Shown here: one piece after another, positions 1 to 6,675 of the stretch | How positions within the stretch are numbered: the first letter of the stretch is position 1 | Layout of the letters: each line of letters starts with the position of its first letter | Assembly: GCA_900751695.1 (NCBI GenBank) | Contig: CAADSS010000046.1 | Location: 1-10,820, forward strand | DNA length: 10,820 nucleotides | Reading direction: 5' to 3' | Source of the DNA: an uncultured Collinsella sp. | Lineage (GTDB): Bacteria > Actinomycetota > Coriobacteriia > Coriobacteriales > Coriobacteriaceae | The notes under the pieces: model-generated | The model's database searches: none | Seen by the model: the letters and a program-made list of their open reading frames with translations, nothing else | Told to the model about the DNA's origin: nothing | Position numbers and translations under genes: made by a program

Positions 1-19
1 CGTACGCTTGAACTGAGAA

Positions 20-49
20 GGGGGAGGCCTCGCGGCCTCCCCCTTTTTT
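20..49 (+). terminator. Rho-independent terminator of an upstream gene
   Basis: A perfect 10-bp GC-rich stem (20-29 with 34-43, arm GGGGGAGGCC) closes on a TCGC loop and is followed directly by six T (44-49). The T run lies on the plus strand, so it ends a plus-strand transcript entering from the left edge. In the minus direction the hairpin has no good T run, so it is probably not the main terminator of the minus-strand gene at 114-581. No coding sequence of the upstream gene is visible. Confidence 0.9.
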
Positions 50-113
50 GCGTTTATTGGGCGTAAATGACTCTATTACACCAGACGATCTTATCGTTTT
101 TGGTATTGAGCCT

Positions 114-581
114 TTATTTAAAGAAGATAAATCGAATAACAAGGGCAACCGCTATGGCCACAATGATCAAAAGCAGGATTGTCAGTCGATGCTGCTTGCG
201 TCGTTTACTTGACGAAACGAAGATCGATTTTCCTTGTTTTGGCGTCTCGAGATAACGAGCCGAATGCGTTAAGGTTTGCTTTGGTCGAGGACCTCTTTGT
301 TGATGAGCGGCGGATGCTTTCAGTGGCTCATCACTAGCTGCGCTGTTTTTTGATAACGGTGCATCTTTCAGATATACAGGGTCTCCCGAGGCGACGCCCA
401 TATGTTTACGTCCCGTTTGGGCATCCTCGAGTGTTTGATATCGATTTCTCGTCACATACTCGGGCTCCGGATCATTAATGGGCTCTTGCGAGATGTGGGG
501 GCGATGGAACCGTGGCGGCTGCGTGGAAGTATCTTCCCCCTGCGTCGGCATAAACATTTTGTTCTGGTTTTGGTCGTCCAT
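114..581 (-). CDS. Small tail-anchored membrane protein, unknown function
   Basis: I do not recognise this 155-residue protein. Residues 1 to about 120 are polar and rich in Pro, Gln, Ser and Lys, with little predicted secondary structure. A basic cluster (about 125-132, KRRKQHR) then precedes a single hydrophobic segment (about 133-151, LTILLLIIVAIAVALVI) and the protein ends in RFIFFK. There is no N-terminal signal. This suggests a tail-anchored protein with a cytoplasmic, probably disordered, N-terminal region. The start is supported by an AAAGGG ribosome site about 6 nt upstream and a TACAAT -10 box at 621-626 on the same strand. By eye the gene is clearly AT-richer than its neighbours, which may mean a lineage-specific or acquired gene. 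It is divergent from hsp20; no functional link is evident. The ATG, ribosome site and membrane segment make a real gene likely. Confidence 0.7.
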   Translation of the reverse strand: MDDQNQNKMFMPTQGEDTSTQPPRFHRPHISQEPINDPEPEYVTRNRYQTLEDAQTGRKHMGVASGDPVYLKDAPLSKNSAASDEPLKASAAHQQRGPRPKQTLTHSARYLETPKQGKSIFVSSSKRRKQHRLTILLLIIVAIAVALVIRFIFFK

Positions 582-620
582 GATGCCCTTTAGCTCGTTA
601 CCAACAACGTGTACGCGCTC

Positions 621-626
621 ATTGTA
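621..626 (-). promoter_or_regulatory. Candidate -10 box for the tail-anchored protein gene
   Basis: Read on the minus strand this is TACAAT, 39 nt before the ATG at 581. No convincing -35 hexamer is seen at 16-18 nt upstream. It is supported mainly because the same hexamer stands 24-37 nt before several other genes in this window. Confidence 0.4.
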
Positions 627-673
627 AGCCCCTTGTTATTTGTAGCTGCGAACATACTCGTTATTTAAGCTCT

Positions 674-770
674 GGTTCAAAGAACCTTAACCTTACTAAA
701 ACCTGAGTCATACACGCTTAGATATGCTTATAGTACTGGACTCAAAAAACTTTATAGTCGATGTATATAT
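674..770. promoter_or_regulatory. Divergent promoter region upstream of hsp20 with inverted repeats
   Basis: The 276-bp gap between the divergent genes (582-857) is AT-rich. It holds a perfect inverted repeat GGTTC-AAA-GAACC (674-686), a widely spaced TGAGTC/GACTCA pair (704-709 and 739-744), and TATAGT (729-734 and 753-758) or TATATA (764-769) boxes that could serve as the hsp20 -10. I looked for CIRCE (HrcA), HAIR (HspR) and CtsR sites and found no canonical match. ACTCAA at 740-745 resembles one HAIR half-site only. Heat-shock control is expected for such a gene, but the regulator cannot be named. Confidence 0.35.
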
Positions 771-834
771 AAGCACTGTGTGGGCATATATAAGAGCGTC
801 AAAAGAAGTCCCAGTCACCTAGAAGATGGCTCGG

Positions 835-851
835 CAGTCCTAAAAGGAGTG
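835..851 (+). promoter_or_regulatory. hsp20 ribosome-binding site inside a small hairpin
   Basis: AAAAGGAG (842-849) ends 8 nt before the ATG at 858 and decides the hsp20 start. The same site can fold: TCCT (838-841) pairs with AGGA (845-848) over an AAA loop. After a G-G mismatch (837/849) two more pairs form (835-836 with 850-851). A weak hairpin over the Shine-Dalgarno site of a small heat-shock gene is the arrangement of ROSE and fourU RNA thermometers. The ribosome site is solid; the thermometer role is a hypothesis. Confidence 0.6.
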
Positions 852-857
852 GTAAAC

Positions 858-1289
858 ATGGCAAGCATGGTTCCTTATCGTTCGGTTTTTGGCGTTCGTC
901 CTTCTGCTAGCTCGCTGTTCGATCTGTTTGATGATATGACCGACCTTGCAAACAACTCGATTGCTTCCAAGGCGTTTCCCGTTGACGTTGAGGATAAGGG
1001 CGACGGCTATGAGGTCAAGGCCTATCTGACCGGTGTCGCCAAGGACGATATCGATGTCGAGCTCAATGAGGGCCGTCTGTCCATTAGCGTGAATGTCGAG
1101 GAAGACGAGGAGAACGAGGGCAAGAACTTCCTGCAGAAGGAGTTCAGCTCGTACAGCGCGACGCGTGGCGTGTATCTAAAGGACGCTTCGAGCGAGGGCC
1201 TCTCGGCTAAGTACGCTGACGGCATCCTGACCGTTACGGTTCCCAAGATCGTCGAGAAGAAGAACGTTACGAAGATCTCCATCGACTAA
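858..1289 (+). CDS. hsp20: Hsp20/alpha-crystallin family small heat-shock protein
   Basis: A 143-residue ATP-independent holdase of the small heat-shock family. Such cytoplasmic proteins bind unfolding proteins and pass them to refolding chaperones or proteases. The N-terminal arm (1-40) is followed by the alpha-crystallin domain from about Pro41 (FPVDVEDKGDGYEVKAYLTG). The hallmark A-x-x-x-D-G-I-L-T-V-T-V-P-K stretch lies at 118-130 and the C-terminal I-x-I anchor at 140-142 (ISI). Length is normal for the family. An in-frame GTG at 780 would add 26 residues, but ATG 858 is chosen because AAAAGGAG sits 8 nt upstream and the residues before it match no part of the family. The gene is monocistronic, ended by the hairpin at 1316-1363. 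Confidence 0.95.
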   Translation: MASMVPYRSVFGVRPSASSLFDLFDDMTDLANNSIASKAFPVDVEDKGDGYEVKAYLTGVAKDDIDVELNEGRLSISVNVEEDEENEGKNFLQKEFSSYSATRGVYLKDASSEGLSAKYADGILTVTVPKIVEKKNVTKISID

Positions 1290-1315
1290 CTTCGTTGGTG
1301 TTCTGCGCTATTAAA

Positions 1316-1363
1316 AGACAGCAAAAGGGGCTGGGAAGCGATTCTCGGCCCCTTTTGCTGTCT
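1316..1363. terminator. Bidirectional terminator between hsp20 and the convergent MBL gene
   Basis: A perfect 16-bp stem (1316-1331 with 1348-1363) extends through six more pairs, two of them G-U, to a GCGA tetraloop (1338-1341), a stable GNRA type. The arms carry an A4/T4 run beside GGGGC/GCCCC, giving a U-rich 3' side in both directions. On the minus strand the hairpin is also followed by TTTTAAT. It lies between two convergent stop codons (1289 plus, 1372 minus) and should serve both genes. Confidence 0.85.
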
Positions 1364-1371
1364 AGGACAGT

Positions 1372-2181
1372 CTATTGAATGGTTGCCGGCTGATACTGAC
1401 TCGCAGGGCGTATCGAGAGTTTTCGCGATCCTTGGAGAAGGGTTGCGGAGCTGCCGACCTCGTCATCCAGGGTTGCGGCCAGAGCTTTGGCATAGCTTTT
1501 GACGGTAAGGCTCGGACGATTGTTATCTTGGCTGATATGCATGGCAATGAGCTGTTCGGTGCGATCGGTAACAAGTGCGCGCGCGGCTTCGGCGGCTTGG
1601 CCATTGGAGAGGTGTCCCCTTGCAGACAGGATGCGCTCCTGAAGAAAGCGGGGATATTCTCCCTCGCGTAGCATGGTCACATCATGGTTGCTTTCGAGCG
1701 CGAGGACTCGACAATCTTTGAGGGTGTTCATGGCTTGGCTCGATAGCTCTCCGGTGTCGGTGGCAAAGCCGATGGAATCATCGAGGGCGTCGAATCGATA
1801 ACCGACTGGATTGATGACATCGTGTGATGTTGAGTAGGTTTGCACGTGGATGCCGGCAATGGACAGGGTGTCGCCGGGATCGAATTCCTCGACAGGCAGA
1901 TGCGAAAGATTATCTTTGTTCGAAAGCGTGCCCCTGCTGGCAAAGAGGGGGCCGTGCCAGTGCTTGCACCAGACATCGAGGCCCTTGATGTGATCGCTGT
2001 GCTCATGAGTAATGAGAAGAGCCGAGACGTTGTCTGTCGAGAGCCCCAGTTCTGCCATGCGCTTTAATGTCTCGCGGCGAGACAGTCCGTCATCGACCAT
2101 AATGAGCCCCTGCGGGCCCTCGATGAGTGCGCAGTTGCCTTTAGAGCCACTGCCGAGGATATGAAGGTGCAGACGAGACAT
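1372..2181 (-). CDS. YycJ/WalJ-like metallo-beta-lactamase-fold hydrolase
   Basis: A 269-residue cytoplasmic protein of the metallo-beta-lactamase nuclease superfamily, YycJ/WalJ branch; a Bacillus YycJ is reported as a 5'-3' double-strand DNA exonuclease. Visible marks are the N-terminal LGSGSKGNCALIE strand and turn (9-21), the metal motif THEHSDH (58-64, H-x-H-x-D-H), later ligands His120 (TSHD), Asp142 (ATDTG) and His215 (AMHIS), and the ALESNHD stretch (161-167) typical of this branch. A full set of ligands suggests an active two-metal enzyme. The open frame runs up to 2262, but ATG 2181 is chosen because the family begins at this MSRLHLHILGSG segment and the longer version would run into tilS. 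Its Shine-Dalgarno site is weak (GGA about 7 nt upstream). In Firmicutes yycJ sits with the walRK operon; here it is alone, convergent to hsp20 and divergent from tilS. The substrate is inferred. Confidence 0.92.
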   Translation of the reverse strand: MSRLHLHILGSGSKGNCALIEGPQGLIMVDDGLSRRETLKRMAELGLSTDNVSALLITHEHSDHIKGLDVWCKHWHGPLFASRGTLSNKDNLSHLPVEEFDPGDTLSIAGIHVQTYSTSHDVINPVGYRFDALDDSIGFATDTGELSSQAMNTLKDCRVLALESNHDVTMLREGEYPRFLQERILSARGHLSNGQAAEAARALVTDRTEQLIAMHISQDNNRPSLTVKSYAKALAATLDDEVGSSATLLQGSRKLSIRPASQYQPATIQ

Positions 2182-2194
2182 AAGATTCCAAAGG

Positions 2195-2200
2195 ATACAA
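2195..2200 (+). promoter_or_regulatory. Candidate -10 box of tilS
   Basis: TACAAT lies 29 nt before the tilS ATG inside the 48-bp gap between divergent genes. No clear -35 element is visible; its place would fall inside the start of the MBL gene, so the two divergent promoters probably overlap. Confidence 0.4.
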
Positions 2201-2229
2201 TGGGTGCGGACGAATAGAGGAGGAAGCAA

Positions 2230-3768
2230 ATGCCTACGGTATCTCAGCATTATGGACACCATGCCGTGCCTGGGGTAGTCGATGAGACCCGGACGAGGCA
2301 GCAGGCTGCTCCTGTCGTGCTCATGGTATCAGGCGGCGCGGACTCGACGGCACTGCTTCTTATGGCGTGCACATCAAAGCTGGATATCCAAGACGGACGC
2401 GGTGCTGCCCCCATTGCTCGCGAGCGCCTGCATGTGCTGCATGTAAACCATCATCTGCGCGGCAAGGCGTCCGATGGCGACGAGGCCTTTGTGCGTGAGC
2501 TTTGCGCGAAATATGGTTTACCGCTGTGCGTGGAGCACGCTTATTTTGATGGGGAGTCGGGCAATATTGAGGCCGCGGCCCGCGAGGTGCGCTATGCCGC
2601 GGCGCGGAGGTATGTTCGCGAGCTCTGCGCCCAGACGGGGGCACCGCGAACGGCGGCTCGTATCTGCACCGCGCACACGTCTTCGGATCGCGCGGAAACG
2701 TTTTTGATGAACGCGATTAAGGGTTCGGGGCCCGCTGGCCTATCGAGCATTCCTCGCCGGAGGAATATCGTGGTGCGTCCCTTGCTCGACCTAACTCATG
2801 GCGAGCTCGTGGGCTATCTACAGGTACATGGTCAGCCGTGGCGTGAAGACGAGAGCAATGAGGATATCTCGTATCTGCGAAACTACGTGCGCCATCGAGT
2901 GATGCCGGTGGTGGCGCAGCGCAACGCGAGCGTCTGCAAGACGATTGGCGCCGCCTGCGAGATCTTAGGCGATGAGGACGCGTTTTTGTCTCAGCTTTCG
3001 GCACAGGCGTTTCGAAGCTGCCTGCGTAAGGAGGCGGCGGGCGCGCTGGTGCTCGATGCCAGGCGCCTTGCTGCGGCCGAGGTGGTAATCGCGCGGCGCA
3101 TCGTGCGACTGGCGATTAAGCGCATCGATCCGGACGCTCGTCCAGAGATGCGACATGTGGAGCGAGTCCTTTCCTGCGTTGCCGAGGGCGCCGGCTCGGT
3201 CACGCTTCCGGCGGGGATTGACGCACGCATTGAGTTTGGCATGCTGGCGTTCAAGGCGCCGGCGGCTCGCGAGGGCCTGGTCGCGGACTGGGTTACCGTA
3301 CCCGGTCGTTTGCCGTTGGGCGGGGGACGTATGCTGGTCACAGAACCGATGGCCGTTGAGCCGGGATGCGATATCGTGCGCCGCGCCCGTGAGCTTGCAG
3401 CTGCCGGGGAAGTGACAGCTTTGGTAGACGCGGCTGCCCTGGGTTTTGCCGACAGCGATAGTGAGCGGATCCTGGCGGGCTCGCGTGGCGAGATCCCTGC
3501 CGAGGCGCGATTGGCGCGCCTGTGGGTGGACGGTCCTGCACCGGGAGACGTGATGTGCCCGTTAGGGATGAGTGGTCGAAGCAAGAAAGTATCCGACTTG
3601 CTAGGTGAGGCTCGCATTCCCGTTTCCGAGCGCGCCGGCGTGCCCATGGTGAGGACGGCGCCGGGGGGTGCCGTGGTGTGGGTCGCCGGAGTTCGCGCGG
3701 ACGAGCGTTTTAAGTGCACGGCTGCAACGCGCGTGGCATATCTGCTCCGCGTGGTCGATGCGGAATAG
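2230..3768 (+). CDS. tilS: tRNA(Ile)-lysidine synthetase TilS
   Basis: A cytoplasmic ATP-dependent enzyme that attaches lysine to C34 of tRNA-Ile(CAU), changing its decoding from AUG to AUA and its charging from Met to Ile; normally essential. The 512 residues show the N-type ATP-pyrophosphatase P-loop SGGADS (34-39), HVNHHLRG (71-78), the second catalytic motif as AHTSSDRAET (148-157), IKGSGPAGLSS (163-173), RPLL (183-186) and the D-E-S-N...R-N-x-x-R stretch (207-221). A C-terminal substrate-binding domain of TilS type follows, with PGDVMCPLGMSGRSKKVSDL and a late VVWVAGVRAD. About 30 residues precede the P-loop, slightly long. AGGAGG at 2218-2223, 6 nt from the ATG, fixes the start. The catalytic motif differs from the usual HHxDDQxET. 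It heads the widely conserved tilS-hpt-ftsH cluster. Confidence 0.97.
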   Translation: MPTVSQHYGHHAVPGVVDETRTRQQAAPVVLMVSGGADSTALLLMACTSKLDIQDGRGAAPIARERLHVLHVNHHLRGKASDGDEAFVRELCAKYGLPLCVEHAYFDGESGNIEAAAREVRYAAARRYVRELCAQTGAPRTAARICTAHTSSDRAETFLMNAIKGSGPAGLSSIPRRRNIVVRPLLDLTHGELVGYLQVHGQPWREDESNEDISYLRNYVRHRVMPVVAQRNASVCKTIGAACEILGDEDAFLSQLSAQAFRSCLRKEAAGALVLDARRLAAAEVVIARRIVRLAIKRIDPDARPEMRHVERVLSCVAEGAGSVTLPAGIDARIEFGMLAFKAPAAREGLVADWVTVPGRLPLGGGRMLVTEPMAVEPGCDIVRRARELAAAGEVTALVDAAALGFADSDSERILAGSRGEIPAEARLARLWVDGPAPGDVMCPLGMSGRSKKVSDLLGEARIPVSERAGVPMVRTAPGGAVVWVAGVRADERFKCTAATRVAYLLRVVDAE

Positions 3769-3819
3769 CGTCCCACGCCTGCTATTCTGTGCGACGTTGA
3801 CGGTATTCCCGCGCTGATG

Positions 3820-3859
3820 GCGCACGGGCTGGTAAATTTACCCCGTGCGCTGCTAGAAT
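3820..3859 (+). promoter_or_regulatory. hpt promoter with overlapping palindrome
   Basis: An extended -10 box, TGCTAGAAT (3851-3859), lies 56 nt before the hpt ATG. Just upstream a 9-bp inverted repeat (GCGCACGGG 3820-3828, CCCGTGCGC 3842-3850) encloses the self-complementary GGTAAATTTACC (3831-3842). The palindrome covers the place of a -35 element and has no T run after it, so it reads better as an operator or promoter-linked structure than as a tilS terminator. A similar TGCTATTCT box stands at 3780-3788. The remaining intergenic DNA (3769-3915) shows no gene. Confidence 0.5.
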
Positions 3860-3915
3860 GTGTAGTTCGCGTCCATACGGCGGTGTGTGGGCGATAAGCA
3901 CAAGAAAGGGTTGTC

Positions 3916-4464
3916 ATGGCTTCTCAACATCCGGATATCGAGAAGGTTCTGTTCACGCAGGAGGATATCGACGGTATCGTCTCTCGCCTAGGCGAGCAGA
4001 TTACTCGCGACTACGCGGGTAAGGATCTGGTGCTGATTGCGGTCCTGCGCGGCGCCGTGGTCTTTATGGGCGACCTGATGCGTAAGATCGAGCTGCCGAC
4101 CAACATCGATTTCATGGCTGTTTCGAGCTATGGCGACGGTGTGAAGTCCTCGGGTATCGTGCGTATCATTAAGGACCTGGATATCGACATCCGCGGTCGC
4201 GACGTGCTGATCGTCGAGGACATTCTGGACTCGGGCCTGACGCTCAAGTATCTGATGAAGAACCTCGAGAGCCGCAAGCCCGCTTCTCTGGAGGTCGCCG
4301 CCTTCCTGTGGAAGGACGTTGAGGACCGCGTCTCGGCCATCACGCCCAAGTATGTTGGAACCCATTGCCCCGATGCCTTTGTGGTGGGCTACGGCCTCGA
4401 CTATGCCGAGCGCTATCGTAACCTTCCGTATCTGGGCATTTTGAAACCGGAGGTTTATTCGTAA
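3916..4464 (+). CDS. hpt: Hypoxanthine phosphoribosyltransferase
   Basis: A type I phosphoribosyltransferase of purine salvage that joins hypoxanthine (often also guanine) to PRPP, giving IMP or GMP plus pyrophosphate in the cytoplasm. The 182-residue length is standard. The pyrophosphate-binding LRGAV (44-48), the flexible-loop SSYGDG (70-75), the 13-residue PRPP motif VLIVEDILDSGLT (97-109), and the C-terminal base-binding FVVGYGLDYAERYRNLPY (155-172) with the LKPEVY end are all present. AAAGGG at 3905-3910 stands 5 nt before the ATG. It lies between tilS and ftsH as in many Gram-positive genomes; its stop is one base from the ftsH ATG, so the two are probably cotranscribed. The upstream extended -10 suggests expression partly independent of tilS. 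Confidence 0.97.
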   Translation: MASQHPDIEKVLFTQEDIDGIVSRLGEQITRDYAGKDLVLIAVLRGAVVFMGDLMRKIELPTNIDFMAVSSYGDGVKSSGIVRIIKDLDIDIRGRDVLIVEDILDSGLTLKYLMKNLESRKPASLEVAAFLWKDVEDRVSAITPKYVGTHCPDAFVVGYGLDYAERYRNLPYLGILKPEVYS

Positions 4465-4465
4465 G

Positions 4466-6607
4466 ATGCCCGACGACCGTAACGATAACAATTCCCAGAC
4501 TCCCCGGGACCCAAAGATCCCGGGGATGCCCGGAGGCAAGAAGCCCACGCGTACGGGCTGGCTGTATTTTATTTTGGCTTGCGCGCTTCTGGGCTACGCC
4601 TTCTTTAACATGGGCTCCGGCTTTGCCAATTCCAGCAATACCGTTAAGCTCGCGACGAGCGAGATGGTGAGCGCCATCAAGCAGAATCGCGTCGAAGATC
4701 TGACCTATACGGTTCAAGACGGAAGCGTGACGGGTCATTACTGGAAGACGAAGAAGGACAAGGGCGATACGAGCGAGCTCAAGAGCTTCTCTTCGACCTA
4801 TGTCGGCTCCGATTCGCTTGCCGAGCTCATGGCGGAGCACCCCGATACCAAGTACATCGTCAACACCAACGATCCCGATTTTTGGGGCGACTTGGCGATG
4901 AGCGTGCTTCCGACAATCGCCCTGATCGCTATCATGTTCTACTTTATGCGCCAGATGATGGGCGCCAACAACAGGAACATGCAGTTTGGCAAGACCAACG
5001 CCAAGACCAACGAGGCCACGCGCCCCAAGGTCAAGTTTGAAGACGTTGCCGGCGTGGACGAGGCAGTCGAGGAGCTCGAGGAGATCCGTGACTTTTTGAG
5101 CGATCCGGACCGTTATCGCAAGCTGGGCGCCAAGATCCCGCGTGGCGTGTTGCTGGTGGGCCCTCCGGGCACCGGTAAAACGCTGCTGGCCAAGGCTGTA
5201 GCCGGCGAGGCGGGCGTGCCGTTCTTTAGCATCTCGGGTTCCGACTTTGTCGAGATGTTCGTGGGTGTCGGCGCCAGCCGTGTACGTGACCTCTTTAAGG
5301 AGGCCAAGTCCCAGGCTCCGTCGATCATCTTCATCGATGAGATCGATGCCGTGGGACGTCAGCGCGGAGCCGGCCTGGGCGGCGGCCACGACGAGCGCGA
5401 GCAGACGCTCAACCAGCTGCTGGTCGAGATGGACGGTTTTGAGGAGAGCGAGTCGGTCATTCTGATCGCTGCGACCAACCGTCCTGACATCCTGGATCCG
5501 GCATTGCTGCGTCCCGGCCGTTTTGACCGTCAGGTTACGGTCGACCGTCCGGATGTGAAGGGCCGCGAGCAGATCTTGCGCGTGCATGCCGAGAACAAGC
5601 CGATGGACGAGGACGTTAAGTTTGAGAAGCTCGCCCAGATGACCGTTGGCTTTACTGGTGCCGATTTGGCGAACCTGCTCAACGAGTCTGCGTTGCTGGC
5701 CGCTCGCCGTCATCGTTCCGTGATCTCGATGGACGAGGTCGAGGAATCGATGGAGCGCGTGATTGCCGGACCGCAGCGCAAGGGTCGCGTGATGACCGAG
5801 GCCGAGCGCACCACGATTGCCTACCACGAGAGCGGTCACGCCCTGGTGGGCCACATCCTGGAGCACTCCGATCCGGTCCACAAGATCTCGATCGTCAGCC
5901 GCGGTCAGGCTCTGGGCTACACGCTGCAGCTTCCGCAGGAGGACCACTTCCTCAAGACCAAGAACGAGATGCTCGACGAGCTTGCCGTGTTCTTGGGCGG
6001 TCGCGTTGCCGAGGAGCTCATGTGCGATGACATTACGTCGGGCGCGAGCAACGATCTGGAGCGCGCAACCAAGATGGCGCGCGAGATGGTCACGCGCCTG
6101 GGCATGAGCGAGGAGCTGGGCACGCAAGTGTTTGGCGAGGCGCAACATCAGGTGTTCCTTGGTCGCGATTACGCCGATCACCAGGATTACTCCGAGGAGA
6201 CGGCGCGCCGTATCGACATCGAGGTCCAGCGCATTATGCGTGAGGCCCATCGTCGTGCGGTCGAGATCCTGGACGCCCGTCGCGATCAGCTCGATCTGAT
6301 GGCGAAGGTGCTGCTTGAGCGCGAGACTGTCGAGGGCGATGCCGTGAATGCCCTGCTCGATAACGAGTTGGACGCCTACCTTGAGCGCGAGGGCGATATC
6401 CTGGCGGCCAAGGAGGAGCGCAATGCCAAGGCGGCCGGCATGCCGACCAAGAAGCGCGCGCCTCGCATGAGCGAGGAGGAGCTGGCGGCCGATGCCGCGG
6501 CTTTTGCGCAGGCGGCCATGCAGGAGGATGCCGAAGCCGCATCCGATGATGCTGACGATGACCATGCCGTCGTCGATGCCGATGCCGACACCGACGCCGA
6601 CAAATAG
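4466..6607 (+). CDS. ftsH: ATP-dependent zinc metalloprotease FtsH
   Basis: A membrane-anchored hexameric AAA+ protease that extracts and degrades damaged membrane proteins and short-lived regulators. The 713 residues show TM1 (about 31-49), an extracytoplasmic domain (about 55-140), TM2 (about 143-161), then the AAA module: Walker A GPPGTGKT (232-239), pore-loop FVG (265-267), Walker B IIFIDE (287-292) and the second region of homology with RPGRFDRQ (349-356). The M41 protease domain has HESGH (454-458) and the third zinc ligand Asp530 (ASNDLERA). The C-terminus (about 676-713) is Ala/Asp-rich and acidic, ending in DADADTDADK. The start follows the hpt stop by one base. GGAGG at 4449-4453 is 12 nt away, longer than ideal, so coupling to hpt translation is likely. 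All catalytic residues are intact. Confidence 0.98.
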   Translation: MPDDRNDNNSQTPRDPKIPGMPGGKKPTRTGWLYFILACALLGYAFFNMGSGFANSSNTVKLATSEMVSAIKQNRVEDLTYTVQDGSVTGHYWKTKKDKGDTSELKSFSSTYVGSDSLAELMAEHPDTKYIVNTNDPDFWGDLAMSVLPTIALIAIMFYFMRQMMGANNRNMQFGKTNAKTNEATRPKVKFEDVAGVDEAVEELEEIRDFLSDPDRYRKLGAKIPRGVLLVGPPGTGKTLLAKAVAGEAGVPFFSISGSDFVEMFVGVGASRVRDLFKEAKSQAPSIIFIDEIDAVGRQRGAGLGGGHDEREQTLNQLLVEMDGFEESESVILIAATNRPDILDPALLRPGRFDRQVTVDRPDVKGREQILRVHAENKPMDEDVKFEKLAQMTVGFTGADLANLLNESALLAARRHRSVISMDEVEESMERVIAGPQRKGRVMTEAERTTIAYHESGHALVGHILEHSDPVHKISIVSRGQALGYTLQLPQEDHFLKTKNEMLDELAVFLGGRVAEELMCDDITSGASNDLERATKMAREMVTRLGMSEELGTQVFGEAQHQVFLGRDYADHQDYSEETARRIDIEVQRIMREAHRRAVEILDARRDQLDLMAKVLLERETVEGDAVNALLDNELDAYLEREGDILAAKEERNAKAAGMPTKKRAPRMSEEELAADAAAFAQAAMQEDAEAASDDADDDHAVVDADADTDADK

Positions 6608-6618
6608 TCTTTGTGGCG

Positions 6619-6657
6619 AAAGCCTCCGCGGGGAAACCTGCGGAGGCTTTTTCTTTT
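6619..6657 (+). terminator. ftsH terminator
   Basis: An 11-bp stem (6619-6629 with 6640-6650, AAAGCCTCCGC) extends by three more pairs to a GAAA tetraloop (6633-6636) and is followed by a T-rich run TTTTTCTTTT (6648-6657). It starts 12 nt after the ftsH stop and closes the hpt-ftsH transcript. Confidence 0.9.
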
Positions 6658-6675
6658 GAGCGATATGGGGCCGTC

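Noticed and set aside
67..255. 62-codon plus-strand open frame at the left edge
   Set aside because: Lies antisense to the tail-anchored protein gene and has no ribosome site or recognisable content.
780..857. Upstream GTG start for hsp20
   Set aside because: No ribosome site before it and the 26 added residues do not fit the family; ATG 858 has an ideal site.
2182..2262. Longer N-terminus for the YycJ-like protein
   Set aside because: The 27 extra residues have no family counterpart and overlap the tilS start.
2991..3917. 308-codon minus-strand open frame opposite tilS
   Set aside because: Ser/Ala/Arg/Thr-rich shadow of tilS with no motif; tilS has a strong ribosome site and full family motifs.
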